DNA from: Isoetes taiwanensis
Lineage: Eukaryota > Streptophyta > Lycopodiopsida > Isoetales > Isoetaceae
Assembly (NCBI GenBank): GCA_021234155.1
Contig: JAJEKV010000035.1
Span: 1,924,001-1,988,000 of the forward strand
Direction of reading: 5' to 3'
Length of the DNA stretch: 64,000 bases
Positions 24,073 to 36,215 of the stretch are shown one piece after another (the stretch's first letter is position 1; every line of letters starts with the position of its first letter). The notes below the pieces were generated by a model that ran no database searches, was not told where the DNA came from, and was given only the letters and a program-made list of their open reading frames with translations. A program made the translations under genes and the position numbers.

Positions 24073-27051
24073 ATGGTTACTATGGCACTTGTGGCCCCTG
24101 TATTCTCTGCAGCAGCTGATCTTGGCAATCCAGTTTTGCTTGCCAATAGATTATGTCATAGTAATTTTCATATTCAAGCCAGTGGGTATTATTCCTCAAG
24201 GTCTCATTTTTTTGGGTTTAGGAGCACGGCTTTTGTTACATGTGAGAAGAAACTTAATTATGCAACTGGAAATGGTGCAGCAAGTGATCAATTGAACGCA
24301 GAAGGTAATGGATCAGGGCCTGAATTTACAGCCAACTTTGAGGAGTTTTTTGTAAGTGAAGTTGACGGTGATCCAGACCGGCCTTCCAAAGGCTTCTCTT
24401 CAATTGTTGAAGCAGTGGAGGCCATTTCTAATGGCAAGGTAAGTTATCATTATTAAGAAAATCGAAACAATGTTTTGCTCATCATCACTAGGTAGATTAG
24501 GATTTACTGACTCATGCCCGCAGTTTGTCATTGTTGTTGACAGGAAAAACACAGGTAGTCTTGTAATGGCAGGGAGTGTAGTAACATCGGAAGCAATTAC
24601 TTTTCTTTTGAAACACTACACTGGGATTGTTTACTGCACAATGACTCTAAAGAATATGGAGCGCTTAAAATTTCCAACCATTCATTCAAGTGAGGAGAAT
24701 AATTTGATGTTTTCAACAGCTTTTACAGTACCTGTGGTAAGTATGAAATTCAAGGCCATGTTTGATATATCATATTCCATTCACTATTCCTCACGTTACC
24801 ACTTGTTTCATAAAGGATGTAATAGGAGGAACATCTTCATCTTCTAGTGCATCAGCTTCAAATATGACTAATACTATCCTGGCCTTGTCATCGCCACTAT
24901 CTAGGCCTGAGCATTTTGTCAACCCTGGTCATATATTTCCTTTGCAATATCAGGATGGAGGTGTCTTGGCACGAGCTAGACTCTCTGAGGCCTCAGTTGA
25001 CCTAGCAATTTTAGCTGGTCTTCCTCCCATAAGCATCTTAGGTGAAGTACTAGTTGATGAAGAGAGCCCAAGCTCACAGTTGCAAAAGTTACAACAATTT
25101 GCCAAGGAATACCATCTGCCTATCATATCAATCTCAGATTTAATCAGGTAGAAGATTCACAAAATATATCTTGCTCTGTATTCTTGTCAATGGCACTGCA
25201 AAAGGGTATTCCATGCATTGAAATTCACATTCACATGAATTACTGCCCTAATACACACAGGTCAACGTCACACAGACTTCAGACCATAAAGTAGTCTTTT
25301 GTTTCAATTATTAGGTGCCATATTTTGATTTAAGAACAGTGTGTGGATTTTGGAGTACACTTTGTTTTTGATAAATGCAATATATATCTATATATGCAGG
25401 TATAGACATAAGAGAGAGGCATTGGTTGAAAGGACTGCTGTTGCAAGGCTTCCCACACAATGGGGTACTTTTAAAGCCTACAGCTATACGTCAAAACGAG
25501 ATGGAATAGAACATGTTGCTCTTGTGAAGGTAATTTGCCTACAAATATAAGAACACTTTAGGGTAGAAAATATAACTGAAGCGTCTGTCGTATTCAGATG
25601 TAATATTTAATATCTAAATATCTGGTTTAACTTGATATATATAGCAGAGTCCAAATATTAATTTGAAGAATATAACCATATGCATTCATAGAGAGTCCAT
25701 TATCCCTTAGGATGGTAAATATAATTTCCCAGCAACATCCTCAGGCATTTAAACTTCAAACCATCTTGCAGGAATGATACGGAGATGTCAAAGATGCACA
25801 GAAAGTTCTGATGTTTGTAAAGGCACCAACCAAGAAACCACCAAGTGCCTTCCACTTTTATTATTCTGATATCTTTCCCATCTTTTCTACTATCTTCTGA
25901 TTTTAGAGCGAGGATATCAAACTTCATACCCAAGAACTGCAGCTTGTGAGGTACAAAAATTTGAACTTCCAGGCAATAACAATCAGATAAACGATGTGCT
26001 GTCGTTTCTGGAGAGACATGCATGCATTATGATCTTGTGAGCAGCAAGATTTTGTTTCTGACAGGGATTATGATGGAAAGGACAAGCTCATGGATGAATA
26101 CAATGCATAAATGCGAGGAAGCACAGGGACCACTCTCATGGCTATGGCACTCACAAGTCCAAGTCCAATGAACGGCGTAGAAATGACCATAGTTTTTGCA
26201 TCTTAAGTAGGTGCAGTATGCCATGTTGTCGCTTCTATGTAAGATCAAGCACAGACTTTATAGACACATTTATGAATAACCCAGGAACACAACTCATATC
26301 TTTTGAAGTTAAACTGCATGAAACGAGTCTTGTAGTAAACAGTTTTGAAAAATGTACATATTCTGATTGCAAAAACTGTATGGTTGGTAAGTAAGTAATT
26401 CCTATGATACTTTGATATGCTGGCTTCTGACTTATTCATGGATTAATGTCATGTTCATTATCTTTGGCATTGAGCAGAGATTTGTTCTTGACATGCAGGG
26501 GGATATTGGTGACGGGCTGGATGTACTAGTAAGAGTACATTCTGAATGCTTAACTGGTGATATATTTGGTTCAAAACGTTGTGACTGTGGAGATCAGCTT
26601 AGTGCTGCCATGCAACAAATAGAAATGGCTGGAAGAGGTGTGCTGGTTTACTTGAGAGGGCAAGAAGGGAGAGGCATTGGGCTAGGGGCAAAATTGCGTG
26701 CTTATAATTTACAAGATGAAGGCCGTGATACAGTAGATGCCAATCTTGAGCTTGGATTGCCAGTTGATGCTAGGGATTATGGTATTGGTGCTCAGGTATG
26801 TTGCACTGTTCATATTTATTTCTTTATCATGCTGAATTTTTATGTTACAGATTCTGCGAGATATTGGAGTGAGAAGAATGAAGCTGATGACAAACAACCC
26901 ATCTAAGTGTGTTGGACTGAAGGGATACGGTCTAGCATTAACAGGACGAATCCCTGTTGTTTCTTCAATCACTGCAGAAAATACACGTTACTTGGAGACA
27001 AAACGATTAAGGATGGGCCATTTGTATGCTTCAGATCTCCCTGATATGTAA
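24073..27051 (+). CDS. RIBA3: RIBA3-like riboflavin biosynthesis protein (GTP cyclohydrolase II with degenerate DHBP synthase domain), plastid
   Basis: Six exons: 24073-24438, 24524-24736, 24816-25147, 25400-25529, 26499-26795 and 26851-27051, all with GT-AG introns and preserved phase, giving 512 residues. Residues 1-60 are Ser/Ala-rich with few acidic residues, as in a plastid transit peptide. Exons 1-4 encode a RibB (DHBP synthase) fold, but the acidic substrate loop (DDEDRENEGD in active enzymes) reads [14 protein letters not shown], so that activity is probably lost. Exon 5 has the intact GCHII zinc site [19 protein letters not shown] and the active-site block [10 protein letters not shown]; exon 6 ends in [18 protein letters not shown] opens GTP to the pyrimidine precursor of riboflavin. 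Arabidopsis has a monofunctional paralogue of exactly this type (RIBA3). It is convergent with RLK1, 460 bases away. Confidence 0.93.
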
Positions 27052-27510
27052 ATGGGGCAATCCAAAATTGTTTAAAATACATTTGTAAGATATAAATGCT
27101 AAATATGTAGAAAATCATTGCTAAAATTTGACTCGTCGAACATATTATTAGGACAAATTTAGCTCCCCAATTTATCCTTAGTTCCCTGTTAGCTAGGCCC
27201 TTGGTTCACTAATGGTAGTAAATTTGAAATTTTTGTTCTCGCATCATTAGCTTCAGCTACAACATGTCAGGCAAAGCATCTTGAATTGGTTGTCAAAGCC
27301 CAGCAAGACTGTGAGTAGTGCACTAGCATTATAAGGCACCTTGTCAAGTTATCATGCTGTTCAACATGAGCCTTTTAAATTGGTCAAGACCGGAGAGCGT
27401 CTTGAACACTAAAGAAACTTGGAATCGTCGTAATAGAATGCATAGGAGCATTTTGACAATTTCAAAGAAATGGCGTCATTTTAAAAAAATTTCTCATGTA
27501 CATAGGTATT
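27052..27510. other. Convergent intergenic region
   Basis: Holds the 3' ends of the RIBA3-like gene (plus) and RLK1 (minus). It is AT-rich, with no further feature supported. Confidence 0.5.
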
Positions 27511-29002
27511 CTAGGAAATTTGAACTTGTAGATTCTCCTGTATTATAGAATTTGCAACTGAAGCTGTTCGAGAGGAACGAAGGAAAGGCAGATTTGGGAT
27601 AACATTGGGAAGAATGGGAAGAGCAGCTTCACCGTCCAGTATCTGACAACATCTTTTAATGTTTGGTCTCTCTACAGGATCCGGATGGCAACAAAGCAAA
27701 CCCAAGGACAACACAACTCTCATCTGCTCACCATCATAGTGTGATTGAAGTCTGGCATACAACTTTAATCAGGTCATTGTTCTCTTGTGCTTGCCAAACC
27801 CATTCCAACAAAAAAAAAAAAAATTCATTTTCCCAGGGCATGCTAAGAACAGGTTTTCCACATGCCATCTCCAAAAGTAGGATGCCATAGCTGTATATGT
27901 CAGATTTGATACTAGCTCTACCCATCCAGGCCAACTCTGGCGCCATATAGCCCAATGTCCCAGCCATTGTCATTGTTTGTTGTGACCGAGTGGTTTGCAT
28001 GAGCTTTGACAGTCCAAAATCCCCCAAACGTGCCACAAAGTTGCTGTCTAATAGCACATTTGCAGCCTTGATATCTCGATTGATATCTCGATGTATAATT
28101 CTTTGTTCCCATCCTCCATGTAAGAAAAACAGTCCCTCGGCCACACCCTTCGCTATCTCATACCTCTGACTCCATGTTAAAAGGCGATCTGGTGAAAATA
28201 AATGCTGATTCAGACTTCCATTTGGCATGTACTCATATACCAGGATCAACTTTTCATTCTCATGACACCATCCTCTCAATCCAACTAGGTTTTTGTGCCT
28301 AAGAAGACCTATCACAGAAATCTCTGCTGAAAATTGCTGATGCACTTCTACTGACATCACTTTCACTGCCACTTCAGTTCCATCAGTAGGCAAGATCCCT
28401 TTATAAACACTACCATATCCCCCCTTACCAAGCATCAGGCTTTCATTAAACCCTTTGGTGGCTGTGCTTAAATCTCCGTAGCTAAATCTTGAAATAGGTG
28501 CTTCTACACATTTAGAATCCCATTGCGGAGGAGTTGGAGACAGGATTTTTCTTCTCTTGAGCCAGACAAAGCAAACTATTGTAGCAGAGATGAATACTGC
28601 AAGAGGAACTGCTATGGCAAGAGGAACAACGAACTCTTTGGAAGAAGAAGAAGAGGCAGCAGCAGTAGTATTGCTGCTACATTGGCTCTGGCATCCAGAA
28701 CCGCAGTAAGCTGAAGTAACCCCGCAGTATCCAAATTCGCTGCAACAAGCATTATCTGTACAAAGCGCATTGCCTGATTGAATACCACATTCAGTTGTGG
28801 TGCTATTAGTAGTAGTAATGTTGCATTGGCTCTGGCATCCAGAACCACAATACTCAGAGGTGGAACCACAATATCCATATTTGCTACAACATAGATTAGA
28901 AGCGCAAAGAGCTCCTCCAGCTGCTTCACCACAGTTCTGTGCTGTGGTGCCTGATACAACCATCAATGCCAACAGAACTAGAACACTCGAAATGTTGGCC
29001 AT
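27511..29002 (-). CDS. Hevein-domain receptor-like kinase 1 (one frameshift near the 3' end)
   Basis: Intronless. Start is ATG at 29002; signal peptide residues 1-21. Two hevein/CBM18 domains at about 24-60 and 72-108 each keep eight Cys and the chitin-binding SKYGYCG / SEFGYCG core. Then come a Ser-rich linker, a membrane helix (about 124-148) with KRRK stop-transfer, and a Ser/Thr kinase: GKGGYGSV (192-199), Lys214, Glu227, HRD 304-306, DFG 328-330, APE in GYMAPE. The predicted role is sensing chitin-type ligands at the plasma membrane. Oddities: a 12-bp duplication puts four residues into the catalytic loop ([12 protein letters not shown], for HRDIKAAN), and a two-base loss at about 27758-27765 (compare GVADARLQ in RLK2) closes the frame at 27734, though the homologous C-lobe continues to 27511. 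A poly-T run (FFFFL) replaces QEYLFL. Confidence 0.88.
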
Positions 29003-30250
29003 ACTTTGATAATACAGAAAGCAAAACCCGAAAGTCTTTTATCATCAAGAATACATGAACGACTTTTGGGTTTTTCCCAAAAGTGTTACATGTCATGATA
29101 AATGATGTACTAGGTCCTATCGTCTTCAGGGAATTTCTCACTCACCATCATAAGAAAATGGGAGTCTTCTGTTCTTCTAGCACTGTTATTTATGCCTAGT
29201 CAAAATTTCAGTATGTAAGAACGTCATCCTTGTTTACATTATAGAAATACAGGACATGGCGCAGTCAATTTAATGAACACAGACACGACGTCTACATTAG
29301 ATGGCCTTAAAAAAATCGAAGGGGTAGTGCAATTTGTTCTTTTTTTTACAGAACACTTTGACTTCGTACGTTTATTGTTTTGGAATAACTTATCAGATGA
29401 ACCTTGAAATCTTGTCTCCTTGCTACGAGGGGATGCTTCAAATTTTGTCGTATTACCGAAGTCTTTTAATTCCCATTTTATTAAGGATTAGTAAACGGCA
29501 TAAGTAACAGTATGTCAACTTGAATGATGTATGTAGTTCGTGAATGTGGTAGGTAACCGGCCGGATTGAGGGGTAAACCGGCACGCGGGGCGGCCGCTAC
29601 CTGCCAGTTTTTCGGCCGAAAACCCCGAAGTCCTGCCGGCAACCCCGAAGTCCTGCCGGCTACCAAATGTAAACCGGCAGGTCGTTGAAATTCCGTTTAC
29701 CTATTCTCACTTTAATTTTCTCTGGCCGACATTTTTTTCCCTTTTTTCCTCTGACGATGGAGGGGGGATTTTTCTTTATGGGTTAAGGGGGTTATTTTTT
29801 GCTGATAGATGAAATTGTAGACAATTTAGTGGCATTAATGAATAACCAAAGAAATTTGAAATGACAGTTGATGTAAATGAACAAAAACTTGGCACACGTT
29901 TATTTAACGAACCATGTGGAAAAAACATAGCAGACGAACATGTTTCAAAGGAATGATCACAAGACATCATCTGTAAGTACAGATTGGATGATGATGTCGA
30001 TAGACAATTTTGGATCTTGATAAACGTGGAACCTATAATTGCTCTAACCTATAATCGCTCTATCCTAACCATTGGAAAAGGGCATATTCCCAAGGATATG
30101 CCCTTTCCCAAAACCAGAACCGTCCAACCCAAGTCAAGATGGGGTCAAAACCCCATTTCCATGTCAGCCTAAGGTGCATGAGAATGTATTCGATTGAAGT
30201 CAACTGCATACATACACACAAGCACCAAACAACTCAACCTGTTCTACAAA
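29003..30250. other. RLK1 upstream region and unassigned DNA
   Basis: Probably contains the RLK1 promoter. A GC-rich island at 29550-29680 has a perfect 20-bp tandem duplication (AACCCCGAAGTCCTGCCGGC, about 29622-29661) within repeated AACCGGC motifs. No gene is supported. Confidence 0.4.
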
Positions 30251-30439
30251 CATACAGTTAAAGCAGCGTGTCTGCTATGAACCAATATTCTGCACAACTG
30301 TGTGACTTGCAAAAAGGCAGAAAGACATGTGAAGACAGATTGCAATAGAGCGAGGATGCACTGCAGCACCCAGCAGCATGTCGCCAACAGAAAGACAACG
30401 AGACAGCATGAATCTGCCAATATACTGCAGCTTCATCAA

Positions 30440-30510
30440 AACAATCGGGGATTTGAACCCCCTGCCAAGAGACGACAGTACCAATGCCCTGCCATAAACA
30501 TAGACTCAGA
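30440..30510 (-). mobile_element. SINE-like tRNA-derived head (Pol III box A/B)
   Basis: On the minus strand, TATGGCAGGGCATTGG resembles a Pol III A box, and about 37 bases further GGTTCAAATCCCC matches the B-box consensus. The segment does not fold as a full tRNA as far as I can tell, so a tRNA-derived SINE head is the likelier reading. I could not delimit the 3' end or find a target-site duplication. Confidence 0.35.
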
Positions 30511-30519
30511 AGAACAAAA

Positions 30520-33038
30520 TAAAAACTCCTACTGTGATAAACTACAACACTCATATGAAGTCGGCCATGAGACAATCGAAAAAAAGATGGGGTTTCTTCT
30601 CACAATCTTCATGCCCTGCCATGAACTCCCTCTTGCAAAAAAAAAACAGCAAACAACATGATTTCATCGCCCTGCAACATGCTGGAAGATGCAAGAAGCA
30701 TGCCCTCACCAGAACAACTCCGCCAGCATCATCCTCTGGGGCCAGCCATGCAGTTAGCTATCATTTCGCCAGGAGGCCGCCATGGCCAAGCAAAATGAGC
30801 TTCGCCAGAAGAAGGCCCTGCCCTCACGCACACCTGCCAGAAGAACGGCGCCATGGCCACGCCGCCCTGCCCTGCCTCTGCTCCGATCCATCCGCTCCAC
30901 GCGCACAGCAAGCCACGCCACGACTCCACTTCTAAAAATTAGCACTTCCCAAAAAAAACCAAAACACCCCATTCGACCATTGCCAACCCAAAACCAATTT
31001 CGTAAGTCAGCAAAATACCATTTTTAGATACGAATACATGGCTAAACCTTGCAAAATCATATGTTACACGACCCCCAACAACATTTTGGGAACCTAATAG
31101 CAAGGACCACTATAAAAAATTTCGACATCTGGCTTTTCAAAGATATATGTTATGTTAGGCAGCAAGATAGAAGTTATATATTACATTACTGATTGAAAAT
31201 GCTAGATTGCAAAGCATCCTAACGGAAGAGCAACTATGCACTGCGGATCCTCCATTGCTCAAAATATAGCAACTCGGGGCATAGTTTTTCTACTTGAACC
31301 GAGTTCAACCTTAACTATTCTCTTTGACTATCCTTCAACAATTTGTGGAGTGAGTTCATATATGAAAGAGCTCTTGTAAAGCATAGACAAAAGAGAGGCT
31401 ATCTAAAAGACAATTTTACTGTGATATGTAAAAATGCACTTTTTGTCCTATGGCCTGCTTAGGCCTCCTTGAACGTTAATAGCAATTATCTCGTCTTAAT
31501 ACCCTTGCACATGATATGCTTGCACTGAGTATATTATTTCTTCATTGTTCTAGCTTGAAAATTTGCACAAGGGCATGTTGAATATTTGCAAATACTTACC
31601 TTCTAAGTTCTGTTTGGCCTTCTAAACAACATTCAACATGTGAATGAGGTGTGGTGTGGTGACTCTCGTTCAAAGTAGTTCACATTTCAAGTGCGGAGTT
31701 TGTTGAGTCTTTTTTTTTTGGTTCTTCCCCAATTTTGTCCTTCTATTCAAGTCTGTTTTTTCGCCCTTCCTCCATTTTTTCAAACCACTCCATAACATGC
31801 CATGGCTAAGGAAAATCCCCCCCGCACAAGGGAATCGGGCCGTGAAGAACTTCTTTGGAAGTTTCGGTAGATTGGAAGCCTTACGTGAAGATCCAAATAG
31901 CAGAGGTCGAAATCATAAAATGTGAGTAATTGATTGTGGTCCAGTTCATTTTTGTTGGGTTGTGCCTCTTGTTTTATGCTATTTTTCATGGATTCCTATA
32001 GAGCCAAAGATGCTCTAATCAGAATTGTCCAATGTTTGATTTTGTATGCGAAAGGATGGATTTATTGATGGAGCTCTTCGATTTGTTCTTACAGATGTCT
32101 TAAAAGGGATCCAACCGGCCGGGCGGGCCGGAAACAGACCACCGGGCGCCGCCCAAAAATCAGACAAGTTTTTTCCTATTTTTTCAGAAGTTCTTGGTTT
32201 TGTGGGTTCTTGTTTTGATTCAAAACACCCTATCTTGTATTTGTCCCTCGGGATTTGGACTAGATCGCCATTATCGCTCTATTTTTCTTTGTCGAGAAAA
32301 AGATCTTGGGATGGTCCTTGTTTTTGTGAGTTCTTGTGTAAGCACTATTATCGAAGATTCTAGATTTAAAAATTCGTTGCTCTTTTTGAAAAAAACCGTT
32401 ACTCTTGCGTGAAAAAAAGATGCCCGATGTTTCTTGTGTTTGTGGGTTTCTGTTTAAGCAATATAGAAGATGCCGGATTTGAAAACTCCCGCAGAATACT
32501 ATGTAGTCATTGAAGAATACTCTTGTTTTGAGGCCTTTTGGAGGCTTTGCATTTCTTGTCACACTTTTTCGCATGATGTTCTTTGCATTTCTTATCACAC
32601 TCTTTGCAAAAGATGTCTCGTTCTCTCACCTTTGGAACCCGTGCCGCCCCCTCATTTTAGGCCTTTTGCCTTGAAGCTTTGTCAATGCCTTGAAATTTTG
32701 AAAGAATGGAACCCATACCTAAACACTGGAAATATTTTTTAAACATGTGGAGATGCCAAACCCTGGTAATTTTTGCAGTGACAATTGTTTTCAATAAGGT
32801 TTTTAGTTCTTATATTGATAGAATGGAGCCAATGTTTCACACAAAGGAGCTTGCACATGGGCCTTGGTAAGGATTGCAATTGGATGACGTCTCTAGCAAG
32901 CTTCAATGTGGTAAAATCTAATTGGCATAAGTAATTTTAGTCCCTAGAAGTCTAATTCTATGCAATCCATCTTTATTGCATTTGTTGATGAGAGTTCCTT
33001 TTGCTATTCATAGTTAAAGTACTTCTCTTTATTTTGCA
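30520..33038. other. Unassigned intergenic DNA
   Basis: A GC-rich patch (30730-30930) is open in several frames on both strands but gives no known domain. At 32190-32500 about three diverged copies of a ~130-base motif (TTCTTG..TTTGTGGGTT...) can be made out. A second patch of GGCCGGGCGGG type lies at about 32110-32150. No gene is claimed. Confidence 0.35.
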
Positions 33039-33850
33039 ATGCAAAACTCGAAGGTAGTACAAGATATTAATTTGCAAATGGTTCAAACTAGGGGCAGGAA
33101 TCTAGATTTTCAGCCCGTGGATTTGGAGTCACCCAGATTGAATAGAGTAAAAGCACTTAAAATCATGTCTAATAATTCTATCACCCCAGATCATGAAACA
33201 TTGCAAGAAGAGGATGTCCATGGAGGAGACAATGAGAAATGGAAAATGATGCCCCCATATTCAATTCTAAGACCACAGCAGGTGTTGGTACAAAAGAAAC
33301 AATGCGACATATGAAAGGCTAGAGGATGATAGTAATGAGGATTTGACGCAACCTTCCTAATGGAAATGATTCCTGATACCCTTGAAGAAAGGAAGAAAAC
33401 GAAGCATAAAGTTATTGATGTATCGGATGAGGAGACTATAGAGGTTGGGCATATAGAGCAGACATGTCCACAACCCTTTGAAACTATTTCCAGGGTTGCC
33501 TCATTTCTTCTCTGGTTTCTCAGGTCTAGAATATGCTCTATCATTCATCATCATCATTTGCAAGGCACCAAATGTTTTGCAAGTCCACAAAGACAAAGCA
33601 ATGAAAATTCTATTTTGTTCATGGAGTATTTATTGGGAATGCTTTGTCCAGAATTTCTTTGCATGAACAAGCTCAATAGTAACGGCTTGTACTATTCATG
33701 GATGCCATTGGTTCTCATTTGATAGTGATCCTGTTTTATGTGGTCTTGTGAAAACTAATAGCATATGCAAACTTATGAAGCCGGATGTATTGCGTTCGAG
33801 GAGCAAGGATGCAAGATACGAGTTGAACTCTGAAGATGAATATGTAGCAT
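33039..33850 (+). other. Possible exon cluster of an unknown gene
   Basis: Plus-strand open segments are 33039-33314 (hydrophilic, NLDFQPVDLESPRLNRVKAL) and 33360-33722 (EERKKTKHKVIDVSDEETIE), plus a closing segment at about 33770-33850 (KPDVLRSRSKDARYELNSED, then a stop). The composition looks like protein rather than random sequence, and splicing could join the segments, but I recognise no family and cannot fix the splice sites. Confidence 0.2.
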
Positions 33851-34432
33851 AATAACAGGGGGTTGCTTTTGTATTTTTATACTATTTTCTCTATGGTTTT
33901 CATATGATTTCGAAAGCGTATTGTATGGGAACTACTAATCAGTATATCTAGGGTGTTCCTAGTATTTTATGGCTAAAAACCATTTTGCCCATGGTTTACC
34001 CCTTCAATTTTCCTTCATGAAAACTCAAACGGCATGCAAAGCTCGATTCTTCTATTCTAGGGTTTTGTTTTTTTACATTTATGCCTTTTTGTTCCGTTCC
34101 TTCTTTGGAATCGAGGGCTTTTTTACTGCAAGCAAATGCCTGTGGCCGTGATGGGAAGCCGGATGTTCTACCTCCTGCGTGGTTTCATTGTTAGATAATT
34201 CGCCAGGCAAAGACTTGTCTCTCCGTCTGTTCCCATTTTTTTCTCTAGGGCAAGGCAATACCTTGGTTTTGCTTTACCGTAACACTTCTAGAACACATTG
34301 CACGTAACAAAGAGACCAGCTCACAAGTCTACTCTATATTTGTCGAAGGTATGGGTATTTCAGAGCATTATTTTTCAGTGATTATGTAGTCGCCTAAGTG
34401 CGTATGGCAATTTCCGTGCAAATTTACTTTAT

Positions 34433-34909
34433 ATGCACGCGATTACGAAAGACCAAAACCTTTCTCGATCCCCAACAGGAATAGCCCTAGTTTCAAGGAA
34501 AGTATGTGAAGGAAGAGCGATGTTGCATCGTGATAAATATTTCTTCCGTCAAAGCAAAGGTTCGCCTCGAGCTAAATGGTGGTTGGCCAAGTGTCCACCA
34601 TTCATACTCATTTCTAGAATCAACTCAATTCTCGTGATCTTCCAAGCAACAAAACTATTAGAATCGGCGTGGGCAGTTGAATCTTGTGTTTATAACTCTA
34701 ACTTCCCAGGTAATTTCTTTCCTTTTGATCTTTTGATCAATCAAAATCTGGAGTTCAGCTTTGACCTGTTATGTTTTAGGTGGTAGAACATGCGATAATG
34801 AACATTCTCGCCAACCTTTCGACTCAAGGTTGGATGAACGCATAAAAGCAAGAAGTCCAGCAGTATGTAAGGAATGCGTCAAAATTGTCCAGAAGGATGC
34901 CGTATCATA
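34433..34909 (+). other. Possible two-exon gene end, unknown product
   Basis: An open segment to about 34709 (ending ESCVYNSNFPG) is followed by GTAATTTC. An acceptor TGTTTTAG precedes 34781, and joining gives a clean continuation GRTCDNEHSRQPFDSRLDER, then KECVKIVQKDA and a stop near 34907. The splice pair and the charged C-terminus with a C..C motif make a real 3' exon plausible. I know no match. Confidence 0.25.
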
Positions 34910-35353
34910 AAAAGAGTTCTATCTTTTAGGTTACATAAAGATATTTAATTTCTAGCTCTTTTTCCTTTGGATTATTTTAAGGTTCAGATAGGGCAGATTG
35001 CAGTCTAATAAGTTAGCTGTTTAGATAGAGATGTTGTTTATAATCCCATTAGGGAATAATGCCTGAAATTTGAAATATAAGATTGACCACATGAATTAGC
35101 TCCATCTTCATTCTTTCAGTTTCTTCTTATGTTTTTGCTCTCACTATGCCTGAGGTGATGTTTTGATGTAGATCTTGTGCTTTTAAGTGTTGAGAATTTT
35201 TAAGGTAGTGTGTTTTCTTTATGGTTGGAATGATTAACGCTACTGCTAGCAATCCATAGTAATCCATTCATGCTACCTCACAATTCTGTGGGCTTGGCTA
35301 GGTAAAGGGAAATGAGTGGCAGACATTTCAGAGGCTGCATATGCCGCATTTCA

Positions 35354-35472
35354 GATCTACATTATTTGTTTGCAAAGCATAGCCCTGGAGAATCTGAGAT
35401 CTATATTATTTGTTTGCAAAGAATAGCTCTGGAGAATCTCAAATCTACTTTATTTGTTTGCAAAGCATAGTT
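35354..35472. repeat. 44-bp tandem repeat, ~2.7 copies
   Basis: GATCTACATTATTTGTTTGC plus the following 24 bases repeats at 35354, 35398 and 35442 with a few substitutions. The third copy diverges after GCAAAGCATAG. Confidence 0.85.
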
Positions 35473-36060
35473 TGTGACTCTGGAGATCCTCCACGCTAGA
35501 TTCAAATTATGGTGGGGGCTGGAACTTTTATAGCTTTAGTGAACGGAATTCCATGGAATTTTATTGCATATTTAGGTATGATGTACATTTAAATCAAATG
35601 ATTCAAATCAATGTCTATAGACAGCTTTGTTATTTGTTGTTGCATTTGTTTGGCTTTGTTCACAATTAAATCTTTCTTTGAAAAGATAAAGCTCATGTTA
35701 GATAAGGTTAGGTATATCATGGACAAGAACGCCGTTTAGAATATGTCTATGATTGCATACATTTCTTTGCATATGTAAGATACGTCTGTCATTGCACATG
35801 TTGAGGCCAATTATGCAAGACAATGAGCAATTATGTTGACAACAAGTTCTTTTATAATATCATTATAATTCAAACGGCATGCTTATATGCAATACTTTTT
35901 CTAAGGCGTTGAATGTGCATTGCTCTTCAAAGTAGCCCAGTCTCAAATCCTAAGGTTTGCTTTGTTAGGGCCCGAAGGGCCCAAATTTTTTTTCAATATA
36001 ACAACCACTAATATTATTAACACAAACCATTGCATCCAATGCATTTAAACTAAAATCCCC

Positions 36061-36215
36061 CTGAAACCCCCTTTGGTTTGGGTGCATATTCACACGGGGG
36101 GTTACTCCGGGCACCGAGAGCTGTCGGATGGGCATATTTCCCCTTTATTCCTTGATCTGGACCGTACACAATGATCCTCGTTTGTGGGGTATGGTTGTAC
36201 AAGTTTTTGTATACT
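36061..36215. repeat. MITE-like repeat (copy 2)
   Basis: Shares its left 40 bases in direct orientation, and its following ~85 bases in inverted orientation, with the copy at 18130-18410. No coding capacity. Confidence 0.4.

Noticed and set aside
24073-24073. RIBA3 start upstream at 23971
   Set aside because: That extension begins with a TTG codon; ATG 24073 is the first Met and opens a typical transit peptide.
28612-28959. Minus-strand Leu-rich ORF over the RLK1 ectodomain
   Set aside because: Out-of-frame shadow of the hevein-coding sequence; similar shadows over the Ser/Pro linkers of RLK2 and RLK3 were also dropped.
30440-30510. Functional tRNA gene
   Set aside because: Only box-like words are present; I could not pair the acceptor or anticodon stems.
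30729-30972. GC-rich ORFs at 30.7-31.0 kb as genes
   Set aside because: Open in several frames on both strands because of base composition; no domain and no start context.
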